The notes: a model not told the origin generated them from the sequence alone. A stretch of 43,558 bases of DNA from CAZOLI01 sp964580675 (GCA_964580675.1 CAZOLI010000026.1:1-43558); one strand, 5' to 3'. Counted from the stretch's first letter, positions 34,234 to 43,177 are shown. Translations and numbers: made by a program.

Positions 34234-35279
34234 CAGACCACGATCTGGATATCGTTGTGCTCGGCGGAGGCGTAGCGGGTCTGAGCACGGCGCATGCACT
34301 TCAGAGAGAAGGTTTTCACAACGTCACCCTTATGGAAAAAAACAGGAACGTCGGTGCGGAAGCGTCCGGAATGAACTCCGGGAAGATCCGCCATTACCAC
34401 GCCGACGAAACCACCCGGGAAAATTTGCGCCGAAACGTGTCCCTTCTTGAACAATTCCAGAAATCATATCCCGAATCCTTTTTTGAACAAATCTCTTCCC
34501 TGTGGTTGTTTGATCCGTCCGTGAAATCTGAGTTGTCGTCCTACTCGGATCTCTCCGGGGAGTGGAAACAGCTGGACCCGGGGAAGGAGCCGGACGTGTT
34601 TCATCCGGAATGGGATTTTGGCCAGTTCTGGGTGCAGTTTCACCGTGATGGACTGCTGGATTCCACGTCCCTCGTCGACGCCCTGAAACAGAAACTGGAT
34701 CGGTCCGATGTGACCATTCAGACGGGGGTCGCACTGGAAGAAGGACGCCGGGAATCCGGGAGGTGGAAACTGCATCTGTCCGGGGCGACGGACCGGTCCG
34801 CGGACGTGCTTGTGAACGCGACCGGCGTATGGGCAAACCACGTGGCCGACCGGCTCGGTGTTGCCGGTGTGGATATCACCCCAGTTCAACGACATCTTTT
34901 TTACGTGAACAGGCAGATTCTACCGGAAACGTACGGGTTCTTCTGGGACCACGTAAATGAGTACTATTTTCGTTCCGTCGAGACAGGTACCGTGATCAGT
35001 TACTGCGAGGACTCCCCCGTGGAACCCGGCGAAGCCAGCGACCTTGAATACCCGGAGGACCACCTGGACAACGTCATTGGGGGATCCTATTCCAACCTCG
35101 ACCTGGCGGGCGTGGATCAGTACTGGTCCGGTCATTTTGCCCGCACCCCGGACCGCACACCGGTACTCCGCCGGGATCCCGGAGAGGAATCCCTGATCTG
35201 GGCCACCGGCTTCAACGATTACGGCATGTCCATGAGCCTCCGAATCGGGGAACGGGTAAAAGAAATTATTGCGGATTGA
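34230..35279 (+). CDS. FAD-dependent oxidoreductase (DAO family)
   Basis: 349 residues of the D-amino-acid oxidase/glycine oxidase-like fold. The FAD dinucleotide motif VVLGGGVAGLSTAHAL is at residues ~9-24 and VLVNATGVWANHVADRLG is the second FAD contact. RHLFYVN and the C-terminal ATGFNDYGMSMS are typical of this group. ggagga lies before the ATG, which overlaps the prs stop by four bases, so translation is coupled. It is likely cytosolic and oxidises an amine, amino acid or glycerol-phosphate-like compound; the substrate cannot be inferred. No membrane helix. Confidence 0.85.
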   Translation: MTDHDLDIVVLGGGVAGLSTAHALQREGFHNVTLMEKNRNVGAEASGMNSGKIRHYHADETTRENLRRNVSLLEQFQKSYPESFFEQISSLWLFDPSVKSELSSYSDLSGEWKQLDPGKEPDVFHPEWDFGQFWVQFHRDGLLDSTSLVDALKQKLDRSDVTIQTGVALEEGRRESGRWKLHLSGATDRSADVLVNATGVWANHVADRLGVAGVDITPVQRHLFYVNRQILPETYGFFWDHVNEYYFRSVETGTVISYCEDSPVEPGEASDLEYPEDHLDNVIGGSYSNLDLAGVDQYWSGHFARTPDRTPVLRRDPGEESLIWATGFNDYGMSMSLRIGERVKEIIAD

Positions 35280-35337
35280 ATGTAGGCGATAAATTTCGAC
35301 GTTATGTCGATTGATCTAAATTCTTCAGGAGAATCCT

Positions 35338-36114
35338 ATCCAAGCGGATAAGACCAGTTCCAGGATTGAAAAAAACGAAATAGAACCGGAGGAAGTCCGT
35401 TCGGGAGTTCTTGAAAAATACCGGTCAGCGGCCGAATCGCCGGCGGACCTGTTCGATTATCCCACGGGACCGTCCGGAATGGGTTTCCTTGATTACGATC
35501 GAGCCATAATTAATTCGCTTGAGGAAGATCACATCTCTCGGTTCTGCGGAGTTGGAAATCCGTTTTTGGCGGGAAAACCGGAGCAGGGCGAATCCATTCT
35601 GGACATTGGCTGCGGGGCAGGGGTGGATCTGGCGATAGCACTCATGTTTATTGGAAAAGAGGGGTTTGCCGCCGGTATAGACGTGACCCGGGAGATGCTT
35701 GATACGGCTTCTGCATTTCTTCAGGAACAGGATAAAGGTAAACCGCCCAGTTTGGTACGCGGGGAAGCCGAGCATCTTCCCTTTGCCGAACAGCAATTTG
35801 AACGGGTAATTTCAAACGGTGTACTGAACATGTCCCCACAGAAAGAATTCTGTTATCGGGAAATTTGCCGGGTCCTGAAGCCCGGATGTTCATTTCAGTA
35901 TGCGGACATCGTACTGGATGAAGATACGGCCGGGGACGTGGAAAATACAAATACACCGGATGCGTGGTCGGACTGAATTGGCGGAGCCATCCCCGTCGGG
36001 GATCTTCAAGCTCACCTCAAACGAGTGGGTTTCTCAGATGTAAATGTTTTGGGAGAAACCGGTGTGTCAACGTCCAAATTTACGAAAGGTCTCCTGGTTC
36101 ACGCTGTTCGTTAA
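35338..36114 (+). pseudogene. ArsM-like SAM methyltransferase interrupted by an in-frame TGA (decayed gene or selenoprotein)
   Basis: The frame encodes an arsenite-methyltransferase-like protein: VRSGVLEKYRSAAESP, FCGVGNPFLAGKP, the SAM loop ILDIGCGAGVDLA, RVISNGVLNM and REICRVLKPG. A TGA at 35974-35976 falls in WSD-TGA-IGGAI, where ArsM enzymes have W-x-x-C-(I/L/V)-G-G-A with a catalytic cysteine. After it the homology goes on without a break (LQAHLKRVGFSDVNV, then KFTKGLLVHAV) to TAA at 36112. A hairpin atcccc-gtc-ggggat (35989-36003) follows the TGA, its loop 18 bases on. The start is also abnormal: no ATG, GTG or TTG precedes the conserved N-terminus in frame. aggag is followed six bases later by ATC at 35338, while ATG 35304 is out of frame. 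ATG 35479 would lose the N-terminus. Confidence 0.7.
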
Positions 36115-36280
36115 CGATAATCATGTGCAATTTATCCAAAAAACAGAGGCTAATAGACTGTTGAAAAATCCTTACGACGCCAGCGAAACGAGTTACGCGC
36201 TGAGCAGGTGAGTTCACTTTTCGGACAGGGGGTACATACAGCTCCGGACATGCTCCCAACCAGATGGCCCCGGCCCTGAT

Positions 36281-36823
36281 TTATGCATACCCCTTTAACA
36301 GGGCTCCAATACCGTACGCAATGGAGGCGGCCAGTGAACCGATAAGAAGCATTTCCATTCCCGCCCGGTACCAGACCCGGTCAATCACGATGGATCGCAG
36401 CGAACCCACGACAAACAACGCCAGAAGCGTGGACGAGCAGCTGATAAGAAACGGGGAAACGGAGGTGACCTCCACCAGTAAATAGCCGGGAAGGGGCACG
36501 GCTCCGATGATCACAAAGGAGAAAAACGTGAACGTCGCGTGGTAAAGTGGTTCAACATATCCGCGATCTTCGTCATGGGCTTCTGATTCGGATCGGTTGG
36601 ATAGGTAACTGGAGGCCCCCATCGAAAATCCGTCCGCAAGAAGATTCGCAAATCCCAGTATGATGACGATGGAGACATCCAGCGCAGCCCCCGTCACACC
36701 GCTTACGACCGCAAACGTGGTGATAATGCCATCCAGGCCGCCGTAAACAATATCACCGATGTAATGACGGAGGATGTCTTTCGGGGAATCGGATTCGGGC
36801 TGGTGGGGATGTTCCGGGTTCAT
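36281..36823 (-). CDS. VIT1/CCC1-family membrane transporter
   Basis: 180 residues with about five membrane helices. YGGLDGIITTFAVVSGVTGA and LADGFSMGASSYLSNRSE are the first two signature helices of the VIT1/CCC1 family, which moves Fe2+ or Mn2+ in exchange for protons. The soluble metal-binding insert between helices 2 and 3 is very short here (HDEDRGYVEP), as in compact bacterial members. A His-rich N-terminus (NPEHPHQ) could bind metal. Last gene of a minus-strand ion operon, 17 bases after the P-type ATPase. Start at ATG 36823, with gaggtcatcaaatg giving a modest ribosome site. Confidence 0.88.
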   Translation of the reverse strand: MNPEHPHQPESDSPKDILRHYIGDIVYGGLDGIITTFAVVSGVTGAALDVSIVIILGFANLLADGFSMGASSYLSNRSESEAHDEDRGYVEPLYHATFTFFSFVIIGAVPLPGYLLVEVTSVSPFLISCSSTLLALFVVGSLRSIVIDRVWYRAGMEMLLIGSLAASIAYGIGALLKGYA

Positions 36824-36840
36824 TTGATGACCTCCTGCTG

Positions 36841-39612
36841 TTATTGATTTGCCCGGGGGGACTTCGAACGAGGTTCGGACCCCCTGTCGGTGGTCATGTG
36901 AACGTCAAAAGACTTCACCGCCTGACCATATACCAGCGGAAGCAAGCTCATACCGAATACAATGGCCCATCCGCTGAATCCGGGCGGGTGAATTTTCAAT
37001 ACCCCGGCCAGAGGCCTGATGTACGTGGCGCCGAGCAGTAATCCGACACAGAGAACGAGTGCTCCCCAGACGTAATTATTTTTCGTAATGTCATTTACAA
37101 ACAGATCGGTTCGGTAGTCCCGCATGTTCAACACGTGCCAAAGCTGGGCAAAGGCAAGGGTGAGAAAAGAGATGGTCACCGCCTGTTTCTCCGAAATCTG
37201 CAACCAGTGCAGTGACAGAACCAGAGCCCCCAGAACCGAACCCGTAAACACAATGCCGTACAGACCGATGGCAATCCAGTGATTCTGTTTGAGCACAGGT
37301 TCCTCGGGATTCCGGGGTGACCGGTCCATAATGGTTTCTTCCCCCTCTCCCATCCCAAGGGCAAGGGCGGGAAACACGTCCGTGACCAGGTTCAAAAACA
37401 GGATTTGAAGAGGAAGAATGGGAAGGGGTAGCTGGACCACGGAAGCGATGCCCACCACCATAATTTCGCTGACGTTACAGGAAAGCAGGTAAAAGACAAA
37501 TTTGCGGATGTTTTCGAAGATTACGCGTCCTTCCTCCACCGCGGACACGATGGTGGAGAAGGCGTCGTCCGTGAGGACCATGTCCGACGCCTCACGGGCA
37601 ACCTGTGTGCCCCGCTGGCCCATTGCAATGCCGATGTCCGCTTTTTTGAGTGCGGGGGCGTCGTTTACGCCGTCACCGGTCATGCCAACGATTTCTCCGT
37701 TCTCCTGGTGCAGATCCACGAGCTGCAATTTCTGTTTGGGGGACACCCGGGAATAAATGGAAACCTCCCGCAGTTCTCTCTTCTCGGCCTCTCCGGCAGA
37801 TTTGATCCGATCCAGTTCTGTTCCCTCGCGGACGGAGACCTCCCCGTTCCCTCCAATCCCCACCTCCCCACCAATGTTCTTCGCTGTTTCCGCCATGTCG
37901 CCGGTGACCATGATAACCCGGACGCCGGCCCGTTTGCATTTCTTTATGGCCTCCCGAACATCCGCCCTTGGCGGATCGATGAAGCCGATGAACCCCTGAA
38001 ACACGAGATCGTTGTACGGATTCTCGTCCGCCGTCTCCGCGGTTCGATCGGCGAAGGCAAGCATTCGAAGCCCATTGCCGGCAAGTTCTCGATTTCGATT
38101 TTCCCAGATCGTTCGGTCCTCCTCGGTCATTTCCCGGGTTTCCCCGTTCTCCCGAATATAATTGCAGTGGGAGAGAACTTCCTCGGGGGCTCCTTTCACG
38201 GCCACGTAGAACGTCCCATTGCTACGGTGAAAGGTTCCCATCATCTTCGTTTCCGTTGAGAAGGACTCTTCCCGTTCCTCCGGATATTTGGCCAGAAGTT
38301 CATCACGGGGCATCCCGTACTGTTCGGCCCCTTTCAGCAGAGCCTGTTCCATCGGATCGCCGACGAGTTTTTCCCCGCCGTCGTCCGATTCGGTGTAGGA
38401 CGCGTTATTACACAGCGCACCGATTTTCAGCAGGTCCCGGATGTTCTCCGGGAGTTCCTCATCCTTCAGCGACGACCAGTCGCGGCCGGTTTCGCCAGTC
38501 CCCCCGGTGGCAAGGGTTCGAATGTTCATTTTGTTTTCCGTGAGTGTGCCGGTCTTGTCGGTAAAAATAACGGTGGTGGATCCGAGGGTTTCCACGGCCG
38601 ACAGCCGGTTGATGAGAGCGTTTTTTTCCGCCATCCGCCACATTCCCCTTGCCAGGGCGATGGTGGCCACGATCGGAAGTCCCTCCGGCACGGCAGCCAC
38701 GGCAAGGGCAATGCCCGTTTCGATCATGAGAAACAGATCCCGTCCTGTGGTGATGCCGGCCAGGGATACAATAAAAGCGATCCCCAGTACCAGCCAGACC
38801 AATTTCCGTCCCAGGGCGTCCAGCCGTTTTTCGAGGGGGGTCTGCTCGGCTTCGGCTTCGTCAACGAGCATGGTAATTTCCCCGAGTTCGGTTTCCATTC
38901 CCGTGGAAACCACCACACCGAAACCTTCCCCCCTCGTCAGGAAGGTTCCCTTGTATACCATGGACGTTCGTTCAGCAAGTGGTGTGTCCTCCGGAACGGG
39001 GTTTTCCGTTTTCTCCACCGCCACGGATTCGCCGGTCAGGGCGGATTCGTCGACCTGCAGGTTGCTGGAGGTTACCACCCGGACGTCCGCTGTTACCAGG
39101 TTTCCCTCACTGAGCTTCACGATGTCACCGGGAACCAACTCCTCGGCCGGTACTTCTTTCATATCCCCGTCCCGAAGAACCATCGAGGTTACCCCGCCAA
39201 GCTCCCGGAGGGATTCCATGGACTGCACGGCCCGGAGTTCGGTGAAGAACCCGATCATTCCATTGATGACAACGACGACCAGGATGGCCCAGCCCTCGAT
39301 GATTTCCCCAAAAAGAAACGCAACCGCCGCGGCCACCACAAGAAGAAGAACAATCAGGCTCTTCATCTGCTCCCACAGAATTTCCAGCCAGGTCCTCGTT
39401 TTCGATTCACGAAGCCTGTTTTTGCCGAACCGGTCACGGCGTTCCCGGGCCTCCTTCTCGGACAGTCCATGCTCCCGGTCCGACGATAATTCACTGACAA
39501 CTTCTTTGGAGGATCTGGTCCAGGGAGTGTCTAACAAGGCTGGATAACCAAAAATTCCGAGAGGAATTATCGGGAATAACGATTCACCACCAACGGTATA
39601 TTTCGAACACAA
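36841..39612 (-). CDS. P2-type cation-transporting ATPase (Ca2+ or Na+/K+-like)
   Basis: Up to 923 residues. Domains: N-terminal cation-ATPase domain (GLSEKEARERRDRFGKN), the actuator TGES motif (ALTGESVAVEK), the membrane ion site VAAVPEGLPIV, phosphorylation at Asp352 (DKTGTLTENKM), KGAPEEVLSHC in the nucleotide domain, TGDGVNDAP, and four to six C-terminal helices. It resembles PMR1/SERCA-like bacterial pumps. The PEGLP sequence fits Ca2+ or Mn2+. No ATG precedes the conserved start. A TTG at 39612 lies three bases after the upstream stop, and another TTG at 39537 is nearer the family's usual N-terminus; neither has a ribosome site, so translational coupling is likely. Confidence 0.9.
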   Translation of the reverse strand: MCSKYTVGGESLFPIIPLGIFGYPALLDTPWTRSSKEVVSELSSDREHGLSEKEARERRDRFGKNRLRESKTRTWLEILWEQMKSLIVLLLVVAAAVAFLFGEIIEGWAILVVVVINGMIGFFTELRAVQSMESLRELGGVTSMVLRDGDMKEVPAEELVPGDIVKLSEGNLVTADVRVVTSSNLQVDESALTGESVAVEKTENPVPEDTPLAERTSMVYKGTFLTRGEGFGVVVSTGMETELGEITMLVDEAEAEQTPLEKRLDALGRKLVWLVLGIAFIVSLAGITTGRDLFLMIETGIALAVAAVPEGLPIVATIALARGMWRMAEKNALINRLSAVETLGSTTVIFTDKTGTLTENKMNIRTLATGGTGETGRDWSSLKDEELPENIRDLLKIGALCNNASYTESDDGGEKLVGDPMEQALLKGAEQYGMPRDELLAKYPEEREESFSTETKMMGTFHRSNGTFYVAVKGAPEEVLSHCNYIRENGETREMTEEDRTIWENRNRELAGNGLRMLAFADRTAETADENPYNDLVFQGFIGFIDPPRADVREAIKKCKRAGVRVIMVTGDMAETAKNIGGEVGIGGNGEVSVREGTELDRIKSAGEAEKRELREVSIYSRVSPKQKLQLVDLHQENGEIVGMTGDGVNDAPALKKADIGIAMGQRGTQVAREASDMVLTDDAFSTIVSAVEEGRVIFENIRKFVFYLLSCNVSEIMVVGIASVVQLPLPILPLQILFLNLVTDVFPALALGMGEGEETIMDRSPRNPEEPVLKQNHWIAIGLYGIVFTGSVLGALVLSLHWLQISEKQAVTISFLTLAFAQLWHVLNMRDYRTDLFVNDITKNNYVWGALVLCVGLLLGATYIRPLAGVLKIHPPGFSGWAIVFGMSLLPLVYGQAVKSFDVHMTTDRGSEPRSKSPRANQ

Positions 39613-39615
39613 TAT

Positions 39616-40860
39616 TTACAGCCAGATTAACCAGATGCCCCCGGTGGCCATCGACAGAAGCAAACTGAGGGTCACGTACAAACCCACCTTTCTGGTCCCA
39701 AACAACCAGCTAATAATGATCTTGATTCCCGTGTTTGTAATGCAGCCGATAATAATTCCATTTCGAGCAACCAGGGACGACACCTCTTCCTCCGCCTCCA
39801 TTTTTGCAATGGATAACGTAATCGCATCCACGTCCATCAGTCCCGAAATCAGAGCGGTTACGTACATGCCCCGGTTGCCGAACCGGGAATTGGCATAGTC
39901 TGCAAGCAGCAGAATTAGTGCGAAAAAAGCCCCGAAAAGAAGGGCCTGTTTGATCTGAAAGGGATTGTCCAGTTCGGGTTCCTCCGGCCGGGCCGTTTCA
40001 CTTGTGATTGAATAAAAAAGGTATACAAGAGGAAGAAGGCCCACGGTAAACATGGCTCCAACCGGAAGAACGAGACTCTTCAGAAGGCCCGGGTTGGCCA
40101 CGGAAATCTCAACCAGAACCCGGGGGAACATGGTAATCGAGGCAAGGATAATGGCGAAACTGCAGATGGGGGAAAGCTTATTTTCACTGGAACTCTGCTG
40201 CGCCATGGATACCGAGGTGGCGGTGGATGAGATAAATCCTCCCAGGAACCCGGTAAGTCCAATTCCAATATTTGCTCCCAATTTCTTAGATAACAGGTAA
40301 GCGCTGAACCCGATTCCGGACACCAGTACCACCATCAACCAGATGTACTGCGGATTAAGTCCCCCGAGCACCGATAGGTCTTCATTCGGCAGCAGGGGCA
40401 GGACAACGAGCGTGATGAGTGCAAACTTTAACGTCGCTATCATTTCATCGGTATCCACCGTGTCCGCGAAACGGTGTAGCGGTTCTTTCAACGTCAGGAG
40501 AAACAACGTGACGGTCGAAAACACAACCGACAGTATCAATGCTTCCGAGGAGAGCGTGGTGAGAGCCCCGAAGAAGTAAATCAGTATCGCGGTTACCGAT
40601 GAAGTGGTACCGACTTCCCCTTTTTCTCTCCATTTCCCGTAATAGGAGATGGAAATGAGAACCCCGATAACCGCAAGGGCCGGGATGTGAAGATCGGGAA
40701 ATTGGTCCTGTACCAGCGCCCCGAGAAGAGCGATAAGGGGAAACGTCCGAATTCCCGCGAATATTTCCTCTTCCTGGCGCCGTTCCCGCTCAAGACCGAT
40801 CAACATCCCCAGACCCATGGCGACGAGGTAGGGGAACAGTGCCTCAATATTTATTTCCAT
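39616..40860 (-). CDS. MgtC/SapB plus DUF4010 membrane protein
   Basis: 414 residues with about twelve helices. The N-terminal third is an MgtC/SapB domain (MGLGMLIGLERERR, then RTFPLIALLGAL, typical of that family). The rest is a DUF4010 module (GLTGFLGGFISSTATSVSMAQ, and ALISGLMDVDAITLS). MgtC-like proteins act in Mg2+ stress and in control of membrane potential or of P-type ATPases. Here the gene sits directly before a P2-type ATPase and a VIT transporter, which suits a role in divalent-cation balance. ATG 40860 with gaaggagg-like purines only weakly placed. The promoter should lie in 40861-41030, where nothing specific is seen. Confidence 0.88.
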   Translation of the reverse strand: MEINIEALFPYLVAMGLGMLIGLERERRQEEEIFAGIRTFPLIALLGALVQDQFPDLHIPALAVIGVLISISYYGKWREKGEVGTTSSVTAILIYFFGALTTLSSEALILSVVFSTVTLFLLTLKEPLHRFADTVDTDEMIATLKFALITLVVLPLLPNEDLSVLGGLNPQYIWLMVVLVSGIGFSAYLLSKKLGANIGIGLTGFLGGFISSTATSVSMAQQSSSENKLSPICSFAIILASITMFPRVLVEISVANPGLLKSLVLPVGAMFTVGLLPLVYLFYSITSETARPEEPELDNPFQIKQALLFGAFFALILLLADYANSRFGNRGMYVTALISGLMDVDAITLSIAKMEAEEEVSSLVARNGIIIGCITNTGIKIIISWLFGTRKVGLYVTLSLLLSMATGGIWLIWL

Positions 40861-41030
40861 TTCCCGTTCCGCAACCGAATTTCGAAGGAGGACAAACGTT
40901 CAATTCTCTTTTTAATAAGAATCTCCCGCACCGCTATTTGCCGGAAGTGAATTCCGAACAAAATGTTAATCAATATACAATGATCATATTACAACCAGAA
41001 ATATTTTTCATACCTACACCTCCTCTGAAT

Positions 41031-41106
41031 CGAAGAGACACCATGTACATTCCACATGAACCCACGACTTCCCCCGGGGGTGCCGGGAAAAACCCAGGAC
41101 AAAAAT
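41031..41106 (+). repeat. Dispersed repeat, copy C (partial)
   Basis: Starts cgaagagacacc and continues through cacgacttcccccgggggtg, gccgggaaa and aggacaaaaa. It matches the second half of copy B (41277-41345) with a ~10-base insertion. The first hairpin (gaaggc/gccttc) is absent. Intergenic space between MgtC and ACR3. Confidence 0.5.
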
Positions 41107-41240
41107 TACCCGTTCAATGATTTTTCACAACTATAACAACATCCTTGGCTTCGCAAAAAAAAAGCAAATACGAAACGATAAAATGGAGATTGTGAAAGCA
41201 GGGGCACTTCCGTGCGCATTCGGGAGGAAATGGTATTCCA

Positions 41241-41340
41241 ATTGGAACGAAGGCATCCGGCCTTCGCAAAACAAAACGAAGAGACACCGTTTACATGAAC
41301 CACGGCTTCCCCCGTGTGTGCACGGGAAATTACAGGACAC
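41241..41340 (+). repeat. Dispersed repeat, copy B
   Basis: attggaacgaaggcatccgg onward. The hairpin cgaaggc-atccg-gccttcg is followed by gagacaccg and the second hairpin around cacgg/ccgtg, ending acgggaaattacaggac. Clearly related to copy A at 446-545 in the same orientation, ~40.8 kb away. Confidence 0.65.
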
Positions 41341-41458
41341 AAAAAATCCTGATCTCCACCGAACCCATAACGTCTTCCTCCCCCAACCAGATCCACATCC
41401 GGTCGGACCCCGACCCCGCTGGTAATATCCGTCGCCGGATGGTGTCATCGGTTTCCGG

Positions 41459-42595
41459 TTACTCCGCGGTCGTTTCGGGTTCAGCGTCTGCCCAGCCGAG
41501 CTGTTGCTGAAAATAAAGGGCCACGTAAACCAGACCCAGCAGAACGGGTACTTCAATAAGCGGGCCGACCACCGTGGAGAAGGCAACCTGTGAACCGACG
41601 CCAAAGACCGCGACGGACACCGCGATGGCCAGTTCGAAATTATTGCTTGCAGCGGTAAACCCGATGGCCGTCGTTGTGGGATAGTCCGCGCCCACCTGTT
41701 TTCCCATCCAGAAACTGAGCAGGAACATGATCACGAAATACAGTGTGAGTGGAACCGCCAGCAGCAGCACGTCCGCCGGTTGGGCCATAATGGTTTCTCC
41801 CTGGGTGGCGAACATGACGATCACGGTAAACAGCAGTGCCCCCAGTGTCAGCGGGCTGATGGTGGGTTCGAACACCTCTTCGTACCATGTTTTGCCCTTC
41901 ACCCATGTACCGATCTCGCGGGACGCGATGCCCCCGGCAAAGGGCAGTCCGAGGAAAATGGCCAGCGCCCAAAACACCTGTGCCGGCGTAATGTCAAATG
42001 CCTCAATGCCCAGCACGAGTTCCTCCAGGCCGAACAGGGGCGGAAGAACAAGGGCAAAAAACCAGATGTAAACACCATACGTAAATATTTGAAACACGCT
42101 ATTAAACGCCACCAGCCCCGCAGCGTATTCCGGCGACCCTTCCGCAAGGTCGTTCCAGACCAGCACCATGGCAATACACCGGGCCATCCCGATAAACACC
42201 AGCCCCAGGAAATATTCCGGGCGGGGCGGGACACCCGGCAGCACACCGCCAAAGAAAAGCAGGGCAAGCAAAAACATAAGTACCGGTCCGAGTAACCAGT
42301 TCTGAAACAGGCTTAACCCGAGCACCCGTCCATTGCTGAACACCCGGGGAAGCTCACGGTAATTGACCTTCGCCAGCGGCGGGTACATCATCAAAATTAA
42401 TCCGATTTCCACAAGGTGCAAATTCTTGATGGGTTCCGTGATCCCCGGTGCAATCGACCCCAGCGATACACCAACCCCCATGGCGATAAAAATCCAGATC
42501 GTCAGATATCGGTCCAGAAAACTCATACTGCCGGGATCGCCACAGGACGCCACATCGTCTTCGCCGGTGGAGGTAGCGTTTTCAAACGTGCTCAT
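41459..42595 (-). CDS. arsB: ACR3-family arsenite efflux transporter
   Basis: 378 residues with ten membrane helices. It extrudes As(III) driven by proton-motive force. Signature segments: LVEIGLILMMYPPLAKVNY, FIGMARCIAMVLVWNDLA with the conserved Cys in helix 4 needed for arsenite, and TTTAIGFTAASNNFELAIAV near the end. The first ~28 residues are a hydrophilic Asp/Ser extension. It lies 54 bases downstream of arsC on the same strand, so the two form an ars operon. No ArsR gene is in the window. Start at ATG 42595; a later ATG (MSFLDRYL) would also encode a full transporter. Confidence 0.95.
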   Translation of the reverse strand: MSTFENATSTGEDDVASCGDPGSMSFLDRYLTIWIFIAMGVGVSLGSIAPGITEPIKNLHLVEIGLILMMYPPLAKVNYRELPRVFSNGRVLGLSLFQNWLLGPVLMFLLALLFFGGVLPGVPPRPEYFLGLVFIGMARCIAMVLVWNDLAEGSPEYAAGLVAFNSVFQIFTYGVYIWFFALVLPPLFGLEELVLGIEAFDITPAQVFWALAIFLGLPFAGGIASREIGTWVKGKTWYEEVFEPTISPLTLGALLFTVIVMFATQGETIMAQPADVLLLAVPLTLYFVIMFLLSFWMGKQVGADYPTTTAIGFTAASNNFELAIAVSVAVFGVGSQVAFSTVVGPLIEVPVLLGLVYVALYFQQQLGWADAEPETTAE

Positions 42596-42649
42596 CCGTT
42601 TCTCTTTCGTTTCAATAAATCAAAACAACGTTCGGATATCGACGGGAGG

Positions 42650-43066
42650 TTACCGGTCTATTTCATCGAACAGTTCGCTGACCCGGCGGCGAATTTCATT
42701 ACGCGTGGACCGAACCGCTTCCAGGTCCTGTCCGTCCGGATCGTCAAGGTCCCAGTCCCGGCTGTCTCCAGCCCAAGTTGCCGGGCAGACGTTCTTCGCC
42801 GAACAGCCCATCGTGATAACGACATCGGCGTTCTCGATGTCACCGGGTGTGATTTCACGGGGCGTACGGTTTGAGAGGTCCACGTTCGCTTCTTTCATCA
42901 CCTCGATAACTTCCGGATGAACGTGGTCGGCCGGATCGGTTCCTCCGGTTAATATCCGGACGTTCAGGTCGCGTTTCTGTTTTTCGCGCTCGGCAAACAC
43001 CGTTGCCATCTGGCTTCGCCCGGCGTTCTGCACGCAGACAAACGCGATTGTTTTTTCGCTGTCCAT
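42650..43066 (-). CDS. arsC: Arsenate reductase, low-molecular-weight phosphatase type
   Basis: 138 residues. It reduces arsenate to arsenite. The phosphate-binding loop VCVQNAGRSQ has Cys11 and the C-x5-R pattern. Two more cysteines lie in MGCSAKNVCP, the redox relay of thioredoxin-coupled ArsC enzymes. DWDLDDP gives the general acid region. Length and motifs exclude the glutaredoxin-coupled ArsC family. First gene of the arsC-ACR3 pair; a terminator for the gene beyond lies at 43151-43177. ATG 43066 is the natural start. Confidence 0.93.
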   Translation of the reverse strand: MDSEKTIAFVCVQNAGRSQMATVFAEREKQKRDLNVRILTGGTDPADHVHPEVIEVMKEANVDLSNRTPREITPGDIENADVVITMGCSAKNVCPATWAGDSRDWDLDDPDGQDLEAVRSTRNEIRRRVSELFDEIDR

Positions 43067-43150
43067 AATGATCAGGAAAAACCGGGTCCAATTGATTCGT
43101 CAACAGGAATCCGTAATTTGTAACGTGATCAACGGAATCAATTGTTCCAT

Positions 43151-43177
43151 AAAAAACCGGCCCGGTGGTGACCGGTT
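43151..43177 (-). terminator. Intrinsic terminator after crcB
   Basis: Minus strand aaccgg, an 11-base loop, ccggtt, continuing into six T (complement of 43151-43156). ~130 bases after the crcB stop and ~75 bases before the arsC start, it separates the two units. Confidence 0.5.

Noticed and set aside
36120..36260. Sequence resembling an insertion-sequence end (agactgttgaaaaat)
   Set aside because: Only one end is seen, with no partner inverted repeat, transposase fragment or target duplication.
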